Source of the DNA: Mastigamoeba balamuthi
Lineage: Eukaryota > Evosea > Mastigamoebida > Mastigamoebidae
NCBI GenBank assembly: GCA_902651635.1
Contig: CACRSC010000034.1
Span: 250,769-309,566 of the forward strand
Direction of reading: 5' to 3'
Length of the DNA stretch: 58,798 bases
The notes under the pieces were generated by a model that was given only the letters and a program-made list of their open reading frames with translations, did not search any database and was not told the origin of the DNA. Positions 21,062-31,254 of this stretch are shown here, piece by piece. Position 1 is the first letter of the stretch. Each line of letters starts with the position of its first letter. The position numbers and the translations under genes are program-made.

Positions 21062-21935
21062 ATGTCCCGCGCTGCCCTCATCTCCGCCTTCCTGCTCGCC
21101 GTGCTCGCTCTTCCCTCCGGCCGCTCCCCTTTGCACCCCTCAGCCTGACACCAGCATCCCCGCAGGCTGTGTCCAGCGCGCAGCTGTGCTCCAACCAGAT
21201 CGGGACCGGGTGCAACATCTGGATCCCTGCCCCCGCAGACGCCAACTGCCAGTACCGCACGGTCGTCGCCCAGAACCAGATAATCGAGGCACGCCTCGCT
21301 CGCTGCCCTGCTCTCTTCGGGTGCACCGTGCACGCCGGCTCGCTGACTCGCGCTACAACCACCCGCAGGCTCGCGTGGAGGACAACGGCGCCAGCACGGG
21401 CTTCGAGCTCGCCTCCACCGCCACCGGCCTGCGCCTGCTGGCCAACGCCACCATCAGGCCCGCCGGCAACATCTGCATCGGCTGCCCCAGCACCCGCGCC
21501 TTCTTCTACGAGGCCACCGCCTCCGGCAGCATCAGCATCGACGCCAGGAGGCCCTGGGCGCCCTCGGATAGCAGGAACGTCTTCTCCCTGGGCGTCGCCG
21601 TCGACCCCGCGCACCAGGCCCCCGTCTGCTCTGGCGGCTTCTATGGCATCGAGGCCAGCGGCAGCACGCTGACCGTCGACCCCAACGCTCTCGTCGAAGT
21701 CCGCCTGCACGCCGCCCCCGGCAGCACCGGCTTCGAGTGGATCGTCGACCCCCAGACACCCGCGGCGGCGCAGGCCGTGCTGCCCTGCACGAGGCTCAGC
21801 CTGGGCTGCCCCCAGACCTTCGTCTTCTTCTTCCGCGCGGCACAGGCCGGCCAGGTCCGCGTCAACGGCTCCAGGTTCGGCGTCACCCACAGCGTCTTCT
21901 CCCTCAACCTCCAGTTCCCGAGCACCACCGCCTGA
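21062..21935 (+). CDS. Secreted two-domain chagasin-like inhibitor D (I42)
   Basis: The only array member on the plus strand. Exons 21062-21100, 21166-21288 and 21369-21935 give 242 residues. The signal peptide is MSRAALISAFLLA plus AVSSA, with predicted cleavage before QLCSNQIGTGCNIW. Domain 1: QNQIIE/ARVEDNGASTGFELA, CIGCPSTRAFFYEATASGS, RRPWAPSD (close to the chagasin RPW loop). Domain 2: GSTLTVDPNALVEVRLHAAP, STGFEWIVDPQTP, GCPQTFVFFFRAAQAGQVRV. Intron 1 is GT-AG. Intron 2 must start with GC (ATCGAG|GCACGC), because no GT keeps the frame. Closest relative in the window is copy H, which has a GT donor there. Confidence 0.9.
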
Positions 21936-24420
21936 GCCCCCCCTGCTCTGTCCCGTGCCCCCTCCCCATCCCCGTGTGATTGAGTGAGAGTGAGAGTGAG
22001 AGAATATGATGGCCTTGCAAAGTGAGCCACATCACACCTACACGATTGACCCCCATGCCCACAACAAAGTTCCATTTCACTCCCCACCAGATACTCTTTC
22101 TCTGAGACCGCTGTGCAATGCACACAGATACAGCTGGGCAGAACTGGCAGTACTATTGAATGGAACGCACAACGTTGTGCCCACGGAATGGCTCAGCTGA
22201 CATTGCGATGCAGACCTGCCGGAGTACACGGTGCCAAAGCACCAGAAAAACTACAATAGACGTGACTGTGTCACAAAGTGCGGGATGCACTGAAAGGGCA
22301 GTGCAGTGACAAATCGGTCTAGGTATTGAGACAGCTGACATACTGTCGTGCAACACGATTCAGAAACACAGGCAAACTCTTCCTTCCGCTGTGTGTGTTC
22401 GTCCAGGTTCTCCGGATCTTGGCAGCCGTGGGCTTTGGTGGTTGATGCGTTTGGCTTGTGCCTCTTTGGCGCCGGGGCCCTGATCGCGTGCTTCACCAAC
22501 TCGTAGGCAATATCCATTGCCTCTTTTGTGGCACCATCGAACCCGTCCTGGAAGAGCATTCCATGGTTGTCCTTGTTGATGAAGACGGCGCGTCATCACC
22601 GGAAACGTGCGCCCTTGTGCCGTGAACTGCAGCCGAGTTCTTTTGCACCACTCCGGAGGCACGTTTTCTGTGAGGCATCTGACGAACAGGAGCTCTGAAG
22701 TGAGCATTCCGCGCAGCTCCAGCAGACTCGCTGATGCTGTGGGAGGGCTGTGCTCTTTGTGGGTTTCCATCACGCGGGGGTTGAGACAATGGAAAACTTG
22801 TTCAGCGGGTCAAACAGAACAGGGTTGATACCCTGCTCTTGCAGTACCACCTTGCCATCACTGTCAAACCGGACCCTGCATATAGTTACAGTCACAAGGT
22901 CCGTTGTTTCCCGAGTCCACCACTGTGTAAGTCCAGCAGGCGATTGTTCTCTCACACACAATCGCACAAGACTTGAGAGCCCGAAGGAGCTAATTCCTGC
23001 CGGTTCTCTCCTTGGCAACGATTTGGCCCAGCAGCAGCTTGCAAATCACCCCTGAGAAGAGCCTTCACCGTCCTTTGATACCCGATGGTGAGTTTCTGAG
23101 CTTATCATCTTTCATAGGGTCAAACACGCTTGAGCAGAGCCCACGGCGCCTCACACAACAATTCCCACTGACTGTCCCTCCCAGTTGCCGAGGAAGATCA
23201 GAGGCCACTTCCGACAGTAATAGCAGTAGGAGATTCATCATCTTGATTTGGTGAGGGGGTTAACTGAACAGTAACCAGTCCTGGAATCTGTTACCTTTGC
23301 TGAGTCCGGCCTTGACACAGCACAAGGGCCAACAGGGCAAGTACAGTTCCCTCGACTGAGTAACAAGAATATCCTGGGCCAGACATAGCACTGGCCCGGG
23401 GCAGAACATGAACACACTGCTATTTTTCTTAGTAGAATGACGGGAAAGAAGCAGTTCCCATTTATCTCTTATAGAAATGGCTTTTAAAGGCATCACCTCG
23501 GCTCTGGCCCTCTGGCTACACTGAAAAAATGAGGTTTCTGGGATCAGAATAACATGGGGGAGGAGGACAAGTTCCTGTTCTTAATCCGGCCAAAGAGCAG
23601 TCTTTCGAATGGTAATTGTGTTTCCTGATGTCCACTCGAGAATGTGGAGATTTTGGCAAGCAAATTGAGCAGAGGATGGCAAATGCCGGAGTATTAGGTC
23701 TCGCCCAGCCCACGGGAAAATAAAAGCTATTTTCCTTGTACTCAACAAACAAGTTGTGTACTCAAGGAAAAAGAGGGTGCGTGGGTGCCGCCTCTGGTCC
23801 CCAAGCGACCTAGGAGGTTCCACCACACCCTAATATGTTGTGCAGTCCCTCTTTGTGCATCGGCCCGCTTCGGCTTCAATTTTTGCATAACAAAGATCGG
23901 CACACAGTGGGGATCTCGTGATAGAGCTGTTTTCAATATCATTTATTCTGTACTCAACCCCTTTTTCCTGTACTCACCCCCACTCAGAAAAACCACTCTG
24001 TACTCTCTGGGTGAGACCAAAGTAGTCCTGTGTCAAAGTGAGATCTTCCCCAATTTGGATGATGGCTTTTGTATTGTCGGTCTCTCGGAACAGGGGTTTG
24101 GGATGTACAGCATCTCAGGAAAGCAGAGTTGGCACAGAATTCTCAAAGAGAATTAAGCATCTATGCCAACTGCAGCAGTATTTGGATGGACTCGGACAAC
24201 ACTGGCCGACAGTTAGTCCGTGTCGGTCATTTGGTTGAGTCTGAAAAAAATCACGACACTATCGGATGGCGTTCTGTTGGCTCGTTCGGCTTCTGTTTGT
24301 GGGTCCACAACGTTGTTCTCTTTTGCTTCTGAAGGGAACGCCGTGGGCAGCAGAGCGGGGCAAATGATGCCCCTCAAAAGCGCCATGTGCATTCGACAGC
24401 ACTAAGGGGGCACGAGCCCT
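21936..24420. other. Long intergenic region with decayed sequence
   Basis: Between copy D (plus) and copy E (minus), tail to tail. It holds a probable broken minus-strand gene (22251-23018). The 23.0-24.3 kb part is less GC-rich, CpG-poor by eye, and carries several TGTACTC octamer-like repeats (about 23.73, 23.76, 23.95, 23.97 and 24.00 kb). No intact gene is seen. Confidence 0.5.
22251..23018 (-). pseudogene. Frameshifted gene remnant, function unknown
   Basis: Three minus-strand frames read as one protein if two frameshifts are allowed: TICRVRFDSDGKVVLQEQG and NPVLFDPLNKFSIVS (22770-23018), then ELRGMLTSELLFVRCLTENV and WCKRTRLQFTAQG (to about 22590), then NKDNHGMLFQDGFDGATKEA and AYELVKHAI (22251-22559). 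Codon texture looks protein-like but no family is recognised. Stops and frame changes at about 22770 and 22590 lack good splice sites. Confidence 0.4.
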
Positions 24421-25345
24421 CTAAGCACTGCTCGGGAACCGAAGGTTGATGGAGTAGAAGCCCTCAATCTCTGTGCCGAACCTCACGCTGTTGACGCGCA
24501 CCGGCCCCTCCTGCGTCGCCCTGAAGAAGAACACGTACGTCTGTGAGCAGCCGTCCTCCTCCGGGTCCCTGCACGGCAGCACGACCTCGGCAGCCACTGG
24601 AGTAGCGGGGTCGGCGACCCACCAGTACCCGGTGCTCGCCGGCGAGGCTTGCAGACGCACCTCGACGAGGGAGTTGCGCTCGACGGTCAGCGTGCTCCCG
24701 GAAGACTCTGCGCCCACGAAGCCGCCGCTGCAGGCGGGGGTCTGCAGTCCAACGTCGACGCGCAGGCCGAGGGCAAAGGCCTCGTAGCTCTCGGACGGGG
24801 AGAAGGAACGCCTGCCGACGACGCTGATGCTGCCAGAGGACGTGGCCTCGTAGAAGAGAACGAGAGTGCTCGGGCAGCCCGTGCAAATGTAGTCCGTAGG
24901 CGGCGGCTGGATTGTCACGTTGCCGATCAGGCGCACAGCGTCGCTGTTCGAGGGGACCAGCACGAAGCCTGTGCTCCCCGCGTTGTCGGGCACACGGGCC
25001 TTGTAACAGAATCGTCGTGAGCGTGCGAAATAGAAAAACGAAAGTCAACGAGGAACACATGAAGTGTTGACCCAGTTGGTGGACTTGCGGCCATAATGGG
25101 TGTACCTCGACGAGTTGGTTGAGACCGACGGCCTCGTTGAGATGGCAGTTGGCGTTCCCGGGAGCCCCCGGAGTCCACACGCTGCAGCCGCGCCCGACCT
25201 CGTTAGAGCACAGCAGTGCGTGCGACAGACCCTGGCAGAGAGACATGGCGGTGTGTCAGCTGCAATGGCAAACTCGGCGAGATGGATTGCGAGGCTGAGC
25301 ACGCACGAGAATGATGGCCAGAGAAGCGAGGAGAGTATGCGCCAT
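24421..25345 (-). CDS. Secreted two-domain chagasin-like inhibitor E (I42)
   Basis: Exon 1 starts at 25345 (MAHTLLASLAIIL, then GTGCGTGC). Exon 2 begins GLSHALLCSNEVGRGCSVW and ends LNQLVE with a GT donor (GAG|GTACAC). Exon 3 runs to 24421. Domain 1: DNAGSTGFVLVPSNSDAVRL, GCPSTLVLFYEATSSG, VVGRRSFSPSE. Domain 2: GSTLTVERNSLVEVRLQASP, STGYWWVADPATP, GCSQTYVFFFRATQEGPVRV. Both Thr-Gly loops are kept. The signal-peptide exon resembles A/B more than C/D/F/H. A conserved 3' flank (GTTGTTCTCTTTTG at about 24310) is shared with copies A and B. Confidence 0.87.
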
Positions 25346-25435
25346 TGAGAGCAGATGCTGCAGCCGCAAGTATGGCAGTGTGATGTTGCTGCTGGTCTGG
25401 TGTGTTGATAATGACTGGCTGATTGTGTTCGCCCC

Positions 25436-25460
25436 GACGTCAATCGGGCTGACACGTCAG
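25436..25460 (-). promoter_or_regulatory. Bipartite CRE-like module of copy E
   Basis: The minus strand reads CTGACGTGTC and then GATTGACGTCGGG, with a shorter spacing (about 16 bp) than in copies C and F; 91 bp upstream of the ATG. Confidence 0.55.
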
Positions 25461-26173
25461 AGACAGTAAACGAGGAACGCTGCGGATATTCTGCCGAGTG
25501 TCGTGAGACTCCGAGATCTGTCTGCCCTCACCGAATTACCAGTGTGGAGTCCTGTTGTCATGGGGGAAAGCAGTGCACTCCGCCTTCCGCCTCGAGGGCT
25601 GATGAGAGCAGGTGTATCGCTGTTCGTCGCCACACTCTCCGGCCGGAGAGGGAAATCAAATTTGCCTCAGCGTTCTGTGGTTTATCCACCTCGAATCTCA
25701 GTTTCCGTGCCTTCGCCCTGTTCTGACGCGGCGCTAGTGTCACAATAACACCTTGAGGGCATATATCACGTCATTTGTGAGGCTCCGAGTTGCGAAACCA
25801 AATCTGTTTCCGGTGACCACTGGCCGTTCTACAGCAGAGCCGCCAAACTTGAGAACGAAAGAGGCCACGGCAGAGTCCTAGCTGAGTCCATCCACTTGAC
25901 GAGACCCTGGAGGTGTATCTTAGGTGTATGAGGAGCCTAAGGCCTGAGGCACAGCACCCCACTGCAACTGAAGACCCAACATAATCCCATTTTGTTGGGA
26001 TTTACCCGATGGCGCCCTTCGCCTCGCTGCTCTGTGGCCACAGCATACAGCGCAATACTGAACAATAGAGCACTTATCCTCTAATCATTCTTTTTGAAGG
26101 CCCTTTCGCTATTGGACTGGACATGCGCATGCTGGGCCGTTTGCTTCACTCACTGGAGGATAGAATGAGCCGC
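25461..26173. other. Intergenic, no gene supported
   Basis: About 700 bp between copies E and F. Only short frames without family motifs. Confidence 0.6.
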
Positions 26174-27059
26174 CTAGGCGCTGGCGACAACGCTGTTCGA
26201 GAACTGGAGGTTGACGGCGAAGATCCTCTGCGTCCTGCCGAACCTCGAGTGGATGACGCGCATCCAGCCCTCCTGCGTCGCCCTGAAGAAGAACACGTAC
26301 GTCTGCGGGCAGCCGTCGACCGCGGGCTCCCTGCACGGCAGCACGACCTGGGCGACCGGCGGAGTCTCCGGGTCCGCGAGCCACTCGTAGCCCGTGCTCG
26401 CCGGCGAGGCCTGCAGGCGCACCTCGACGATGGCGTTGCGCTCGACGGTCAGCGTGCGGGTGGTGTACTCGTCGCCCACGAAGCCGCCAGAGCACACGGG
26501 CGCCTGCAGCGTCGCGTCGACCACGACGCCCAGCGAGAAGGCCTCGTAGCGCTCGTACGGGGCGAAGGAACGCCTGCCGACGACGCTGATCCTGCCGGAG
26601 GCCGTGGCCTCGTAGAAGAACACGCCTGTGCTCGGGCAGCCCATCCGGGCGCAGTCTGCGGCAGGCCTGATGGTCACGTTGCCCAGCAGGCGCAGCCCCG
26701 AGTTCGACCTGGGAGTCAGCGCGAACCCCGTGCTGCCACCGTTCTCGGGCACACGCGCCTGGGAGTGGGCAATAAGGGGGAGGAGAGACGTCAGCGGTCC
26801 ATCGGTACGAGGCCCTGTGAGTACCTCGACGATCTGATGCTGGGCAACGACCTCGTTGAGCTGGCAGCCGACGTCGGCGGTGGTCCCGGGGGTCCAGATG
26901 CTGCAACCGCTCCCGACCTGGTTGGCGCAGAGCTGCGCGCGCGCAAGGGCCTGTGCGGCGGTGTACGTGGCTGTCAGGTGCCTGATGGGAGGTGCGAGTT
27001 GGGCGGGCAGAGGAGCTCACGGCGAGGATGACGACGGAGATGAGGGCGGAGCGCGACAT
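26174..27059 (-). CDS. Secreted two-domain chagasin-like inhibitor F (I42)
   Basis: Exon 1 MSRSALISVVILA (start 27059, donor GTGAGC). Exon 2 ALARAQLCANQVGSGCSIW to QHQIVE with donor GTACTC. Exon 3 ARVPENGGSTGFALTPRSN to 26174. Domain 1 has GCPSTGVFFYEATASGRISV and VVGRRSFAPYERYEAF. Domain 2 has RTLTVERNAIVEVRLQASP, STGYEWLADPETP and GCPQTYVFFFRATQEGWMRV. All loops are intact. Exon 2 is close to copy C, which suggests these two arose from each other or exchanged sequence. Confidence 0.9.
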
Positions 27060-27140
27060 GGCGGTGGCAGAGCGGGTGTGTCTGTCGGTCTCAACCTCGG
27101 CTGAGTTGTTGAGGAGTGACTGTCCCACGGGGCCCCGCCC

Positions 27141-27176
27141 GACGTCATTCGCCCAGGGAGGAAAAGGACACGTCAT
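27141..27176 (-). promoter_or_regulatory. Bipartite CRE-like module of copy F
   Basis: Minus strand: ATGACGTGT (27168-27176), then GGGCGAATGACGTC (27141-27154), 82 bp upstream of the ATG; near-identical to the copy C module. Confidence 0.6.
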
Positions 27177-28600
27177 CTCCAAGATGAAACCGCTCTGCAG
27201 AATAACGCCGATGACCAACACCAACCCCCGCGGGTGACTCGGCAGCTGTTGTGCACATACTGCTGAGTGTTGGGCGTCAAGAAGCCCTCGACAGGTTTTG
27301 CGCCGATGCCTGGGGAGCCCTGTGCTCGCGCTGATGCTGTACTGGTAGTGGATGCGGGTTGTGGACACCGCGGCTGCTGTTCAGTTGCACGGGTAAACGC
27401 GCTGTACCTTTCCGGGGTCTTTCCAGTCCTCCTGCAAGATCTCCTCAGTTCGGGCACCGGAGCAGATGGGCAGGCGTCCCATTGCTCTGGCCTTGGGCGT
27501 TGGCACTCAACGTGATTTAGGAGAAGTTCTGGATACTACAGCGGCCGCAAGCACACGGCAGGTGTCCAGGAGGAAGCTGACAGTGCCCTTAGTTTTGCGA
27601 AAGATGAAAGGACCTTGGCATTTGGAATAGAGCAAATCACCTCGACACGCGTTGCAACATGTGATCAGTGAGAGGTAATTATGGGTTGATAAGGGTTTAG
27701 CGTAGTGAAACCGGCTCAGGGGCCTCCTTCACATTTGGCGTGCTCGGAGGTCTTTCCGGTCCTCGGGCCAATAGATTGTGCCCAATAATCTCTCTGTCTC
27801 AAGTACAATACAAACATGAGGTGGTCCATCGGAGCCTGCGGCCAGATCACACGCACTATTACTCATGTCGGAATTGATGAATACGGTCGTTCTCTGCATT
27901 CTACATTTTGATTTGCTGTTGCTGTCTCGTCCTTGCTGGACGAGGGCCAGAGTGGCACAACGGCTGCCGACTACTGAGGCAAACAAACTAGGAAATTTCT
28001 ACACTGGAAGCCGCGTCGAGGCCTTCACGATCACACCAGAAAGCGTATTTAGTTACAGGGAGGGCCTCATATTGAGAGTTGGGGAGCTGGTGGTACTTTG
28101 TTCGGGTTCCTTCACAAACGGGCAAATTCCTGTGTGACTCTTCAGTATAAGGGCACCGCGGTGCGGACTGCCGGTCGCCGGGAGGCCTTGCTCTGGTCCA
28201 GCAATTGCGGGATCGCTGCTTTGGCATCGACGGGCGAGCACGACCAGATATCGAAGCGGGGCTATGCGTGAGTCTGAAGCATCTGAACACACCAACCGCC
28301 CTGCATGTTCTCTCCGAGTGGAATACAGGGGTTATTTTCCGTGACAGGAGTGACTCACCCCTATAGAGTGCTGCTCACCCAAGCAGCGGCCGATTGAGTT
28401 GTGTGAGAGTGTGCTCTGCGGTGACACAGGGACCATATGTTCTACCCACAAGCTCTAAGTGCATTCCACGCCAGACTCCTGTGGTGCTCGTGCCAGTGCC
28501 AGAAGACACAAGAGTATTATGAAAGAGGACTGATCGTTGTTATGTGCCAATGAATGGAGTTTCGGGGCTGCGGTTGTGATGCGCTCTGATGGCACGGCGT
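27177..28600. other. Intergenic, no gene supported
   Basis: About 1.4 kb between copies F and G. Several short ORFs without motifs; a GCGGTGCGGAC fragment of the dispersed palindrome lies near 28158. Confidence 0.55.
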
Positions 28601-29468
28601 CTAGTAGGTGCTCGGGAACTGGAGATTGAGAGAGAAGACCCTCTGCGTACTCCCCAGCTTCCCACTGTTCACGCGAACCTGCCCCTCCTGCGCTGCCCGG
28701 AAGATGAACACGTACGTCTGGGGGCAGCCAACATCATCGTCGTCCCCAGGCACGGCAGCACAACCTCTGCCGCAGTGGGGGTCTGGGGGTCCACGATCCA
28801 CTCGTAGCCGGTGCTGCCGGGGGCAGCGTGGAGGCGAACCTCGACGAGAGCGTTGCGCTCGACGGTCAGCGTGTTCCCGTTGGACTCGGTACCCATGAAG
28901 CCGCCCGAGCACTGGGTGGCCTGAAGCGTGGAATCGAAAGTGACGTCCAGGGAGAAGGCGCTGTAGCTCGTGGTGGGGTCGGAGGGGCTGGTGGAGCTAA
29001 GGCCGATGTTTCCAGAGGCCGTGGCCTCGAGTGCCGGCCATGGGCTTGATGGTCGCGTTGCCCAGCAGGAGAAGACCGTCGTCCGAGGTGGAGGCGAGCA
29101 CGAGCCCGGTGCTGGCACTGTTGTCCATTTCACGAGCCTGGAAGGCCACGGGCCACGGGCAGATCACAGTGGCGGGTCAGTGAGATACGTCCTGCAATCT
29201 CTGCGGGTGGTGGTGTGGAGTGGCGTGCACGTGGCGTGCCTCGATGATCTGGTTCTGGGCGACGATGGTGCTGTACTGGCAGTTGGGATCGGAGGCGGAG
29301 GTCCAGATGCTGCACCCGGTCCCGACCTGGTCTGGGCACAGCTGCGCACTGGACACGGCCTGGGGATGCGTGTGAGTGAGACCACCGAGGTGGAAAGGCG
29401 GTGGGAAGAGGAAGGCAGGAGGCACAGGAACAGCAAGACAGCGCGGATATGAGAGCGAAGCGTGACAT
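28601..29468 (-). pseudogene. Chagasin-like inhibitor G, frameshifted
   Basis: Same layout as the other copies: start at 29468 (MSRFALISA), exon 2 AVSSAQLCPDQVGTGCSIW to QNQIIE with a GC donor (GAG|GCACGC), and exon 3. Three lesions are visible. The signal-peptide exon has no GT donor in the required phase. In domain 1, AREMDNSASTGLVLAST is followed by a deletion that removes the GCPST-FFY strand and shifts the frame (PALEATASGNIGLSSTS). In domain 2 another shift falls between VVLPC and GCPQTYVFIFRAAQEGQVRV. The remaining segments (NTLTVERNALVEVRLHAAP, STGYEW) are well preserved, so decay is recent, or some lesions are sequencing errors. Confidence 0.8.
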
Positions 29469-29544
29469 GGATGAGTCTAAGAGAGCGAGTGGTGCGGTGC
29501 TGCACCAGGTGTGTAGAGAAAAAAAGTGCCCGCAGAGTCCACGC

Positions 29545-29576
29545 GACGTCATTCGCCAAGGGGTCGCACACGTCAT
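29545..29576 (-). promoter_or_regulatory. Bipartite CRE-like module of copy G
   Basis: Minus strand: ATGACGTGTGC then GGCGAATGACGTCG, 77 bp upstream of the ATG. The module survives although the coding frame is broken. Confidence 0.55.
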
Positions 29577-30275
29577 CATTGGACCGAGTAGGTTCCTTTG
29601 AGGATCACCGAAGATGACCCGCAGACCCCCATCGGGGCAGGCACGGGCGCGAGCTGGCTCAGCTCCTGATCGGTAGTGGAGGTAGTGGAGGGGTTTTAGA
29701 CACCGCTGGGCTCGGGGCGCGATTGAAAAGTGATCTCGATTTGTTCTGGGGTCTTTCCTGGCACGGCAACTCCGCTATGGGGGGTCCGTGTGTGCCACAC
29801 CGCGGTGGGGACAGAGCGGTTGGCCCATTCCAGGCGTAGGGGTGAGAGAGGCCCCCGTGCCCAGCACCTCCTCTGCGGCACTAATACTACCTCGCTAGGG
29901 GTGGCAGAGTAGTCCCTCTCATGGGCACCGATTCCCCTCTCTCTATTCGGGAATGTGCGCGGGCACCCGTGGGACCCTATGGATATCGTTCATTGGTTAA
30001 GTCGAACTCCCACATACGCCTGTGGTCCGCATTGTGAGACCTGTGTCATTCGGGTGTTGCTGTGCACAATGGTGCTGCTCGATGTGCTATTCATTGTTGT
30101 GACCCTTATCGAGCCCTCACGAGAAGACTGCACCGCATCGGACAGCACGAACCACAGGACACAGGGGAGAGATAATTGTCTGGCAGGAGAGAGGATGGTA
30201 CTGTGTTAAGGAATCAATCACAATTGGCGAGGGGCCTGTGTCATCTCAACTCTCCTAAGGCTTCAAATGCTCAAC
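29577..30275. other. Intergenic, no gene supported
   Basis: About 700 bp between copies G and H with no recognisable coding content. Confidence 0.6.
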
Positions 30276-31160
30276 TCAGGCGCTCGGGAACTGGAGGTTG
30301 AGGGAGAAGACGCTCTGCGTGACCCCGAACCTGGCGTTGTTCACGCGGATCTGGCCGGCCTGCGTCGCACGGAAGAAGAAGACGAAGGTCTGGGGGCAGC
30401 CCATGCCGAACCTCGTGCACGGCAGCACAACCTGCGCCGCGGCGGGGGTCTGGGGGTCGACGATCCACTCGAAGCCGGTGCTGCCGGGGGCGGCGTGGAG
30501 GCGGACCTCGACGAGGGCGTTGGGGTCGACGGTCAGCGTGCTGCCGCTGGCCTCGATGCCGAAGAAGCCGCCCGAGCAGACGGGGGCCTGGTGCGCGGGG
30601 TCGACGGCGACGCCCAGGGAGAAGACGTTCCTGCTATCCGAGGGCGCCCAGGGCCTCCTGGCGTCGATGCTGATGCTGCCGGTGGCGGTGGCCTCGTAGA
30701 AGAAGGCGGCGGTGCTGGGGCAGCCGATGCAGACGTGGCTGGCGGGCCTGATGGTGGCGTTGGCAAGCAGGCGCAGGCCGGCGGCGGTGGAGACGAGCTC
30801 GAAGCCAGTGCTGGCGCCGTTGTCCTCCACGCGAGCCTGCAGTGGAGACATGTCAGCAGCTGACGCATTCCAGGCCCAGTAGTGGCTTGCTTGACCCGGG
30901 ACGAGGGCTGGAGAGCAGATGTACCTCGATGATCTGGTTCTGGGCGACGATGGTGCTGAGCTGGCAGTTGGCGTCCGAGTAGGAGGCAGGGGTCCAGATG
31001 CTGCACCCGGTCCCGACCTGGCTGGAGCACAGCTGCGCGCTCGAGACGGCCTGCGGGAAGAATCTGAGGTGAGACCACCGAGGTGGGGTGGCGGTGGGCC
31101 AGAGTAGGAAGGAGAAAGTACGGCGAGCAGGAAAGCAGAGATGAGAGCAATGTTCGACAT
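30276..31160 (-). CDS. Secreted two-domain chagasin-like inhibitor H (I42)
   Basis: Exons 31160-31122, 31050-30925 and 30836-30276 give 241 residues. The signal peptide is MSNIALISAFLLA plus AVSSA. Domain 1: QNQIIE/ARVEDNGASTGFELV, CIGCPSTAAFFYEATATGS, RRPWAPSD. Domain 2: GSTLTVDPNALVEVRLHAAP, STGFEWIVDPQTP, GCPQTFVFFFRATQAGQIRV. Both introns are GT-AG. It is nearly identical to copy D, which lies inverted 9 kb away, so D and H are a young inverted duplicate pair. A TTTTATTA box lies about 35 nt upstream of the start, below the CRE-like module. Confidence 0.92.
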   Translation of the reverse strand: MSNIALISAFLLAVLSPSYSGPPPPHLGGLTSDSSRRPSRARSCAPARSGPGAASGPLPPTRTPTASSAPSSPRTRSSRYICSPALVPGQASHYWAWNASAADMSPLQARVEDNGASTGFELVSTAAGLRLLANATIRPASHVCIGCPSTAAFFYEATATGSISIDARRPWAPSDSRNVFSLGVAVDPAHQAPVCSGGFFGIEASGSTLTVDPNALVEVRLHAAPGSTGFEWIVDPQTPAAAQVVLPCTRFGMGCPQTFVFFFRATQAGQIRVNNARFGVTQSVFSLNLQFPSA

Positions 31161-31222
31161 GGCTGGGGGTGGGCTCAACTTGACTGAGTTGTAATAAAAG
31201 ACTAATCTGCCCGCAGAGCCGC

Positions 31223-31254
31223 GACGTCAATCACAAAGGCACCGTACACGTCAT
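31223..31254 (-). promoter_or_regulatory. Bipartite CRE-like module of copy H
   Basis: Minus strand: ATGACGTGTAC (31246-31254 core), then TGATTGACGTCGC (31223-31230 core), 63 bp upstream of the ATG. A TTTTATTA TATA-like box follows at about 31193-31200. Confidence 0.6.

Noticed and set aside
30267-30863. Long plus-strand ORF opposite inhibitor H (and similar ones opposite A-J)
   Set aside because: These are antisense shadows of GC-rich exons; their composition (Arg/Ala/Asp/Gly runs) and lack of motifs contrast with the conserved sense frames.
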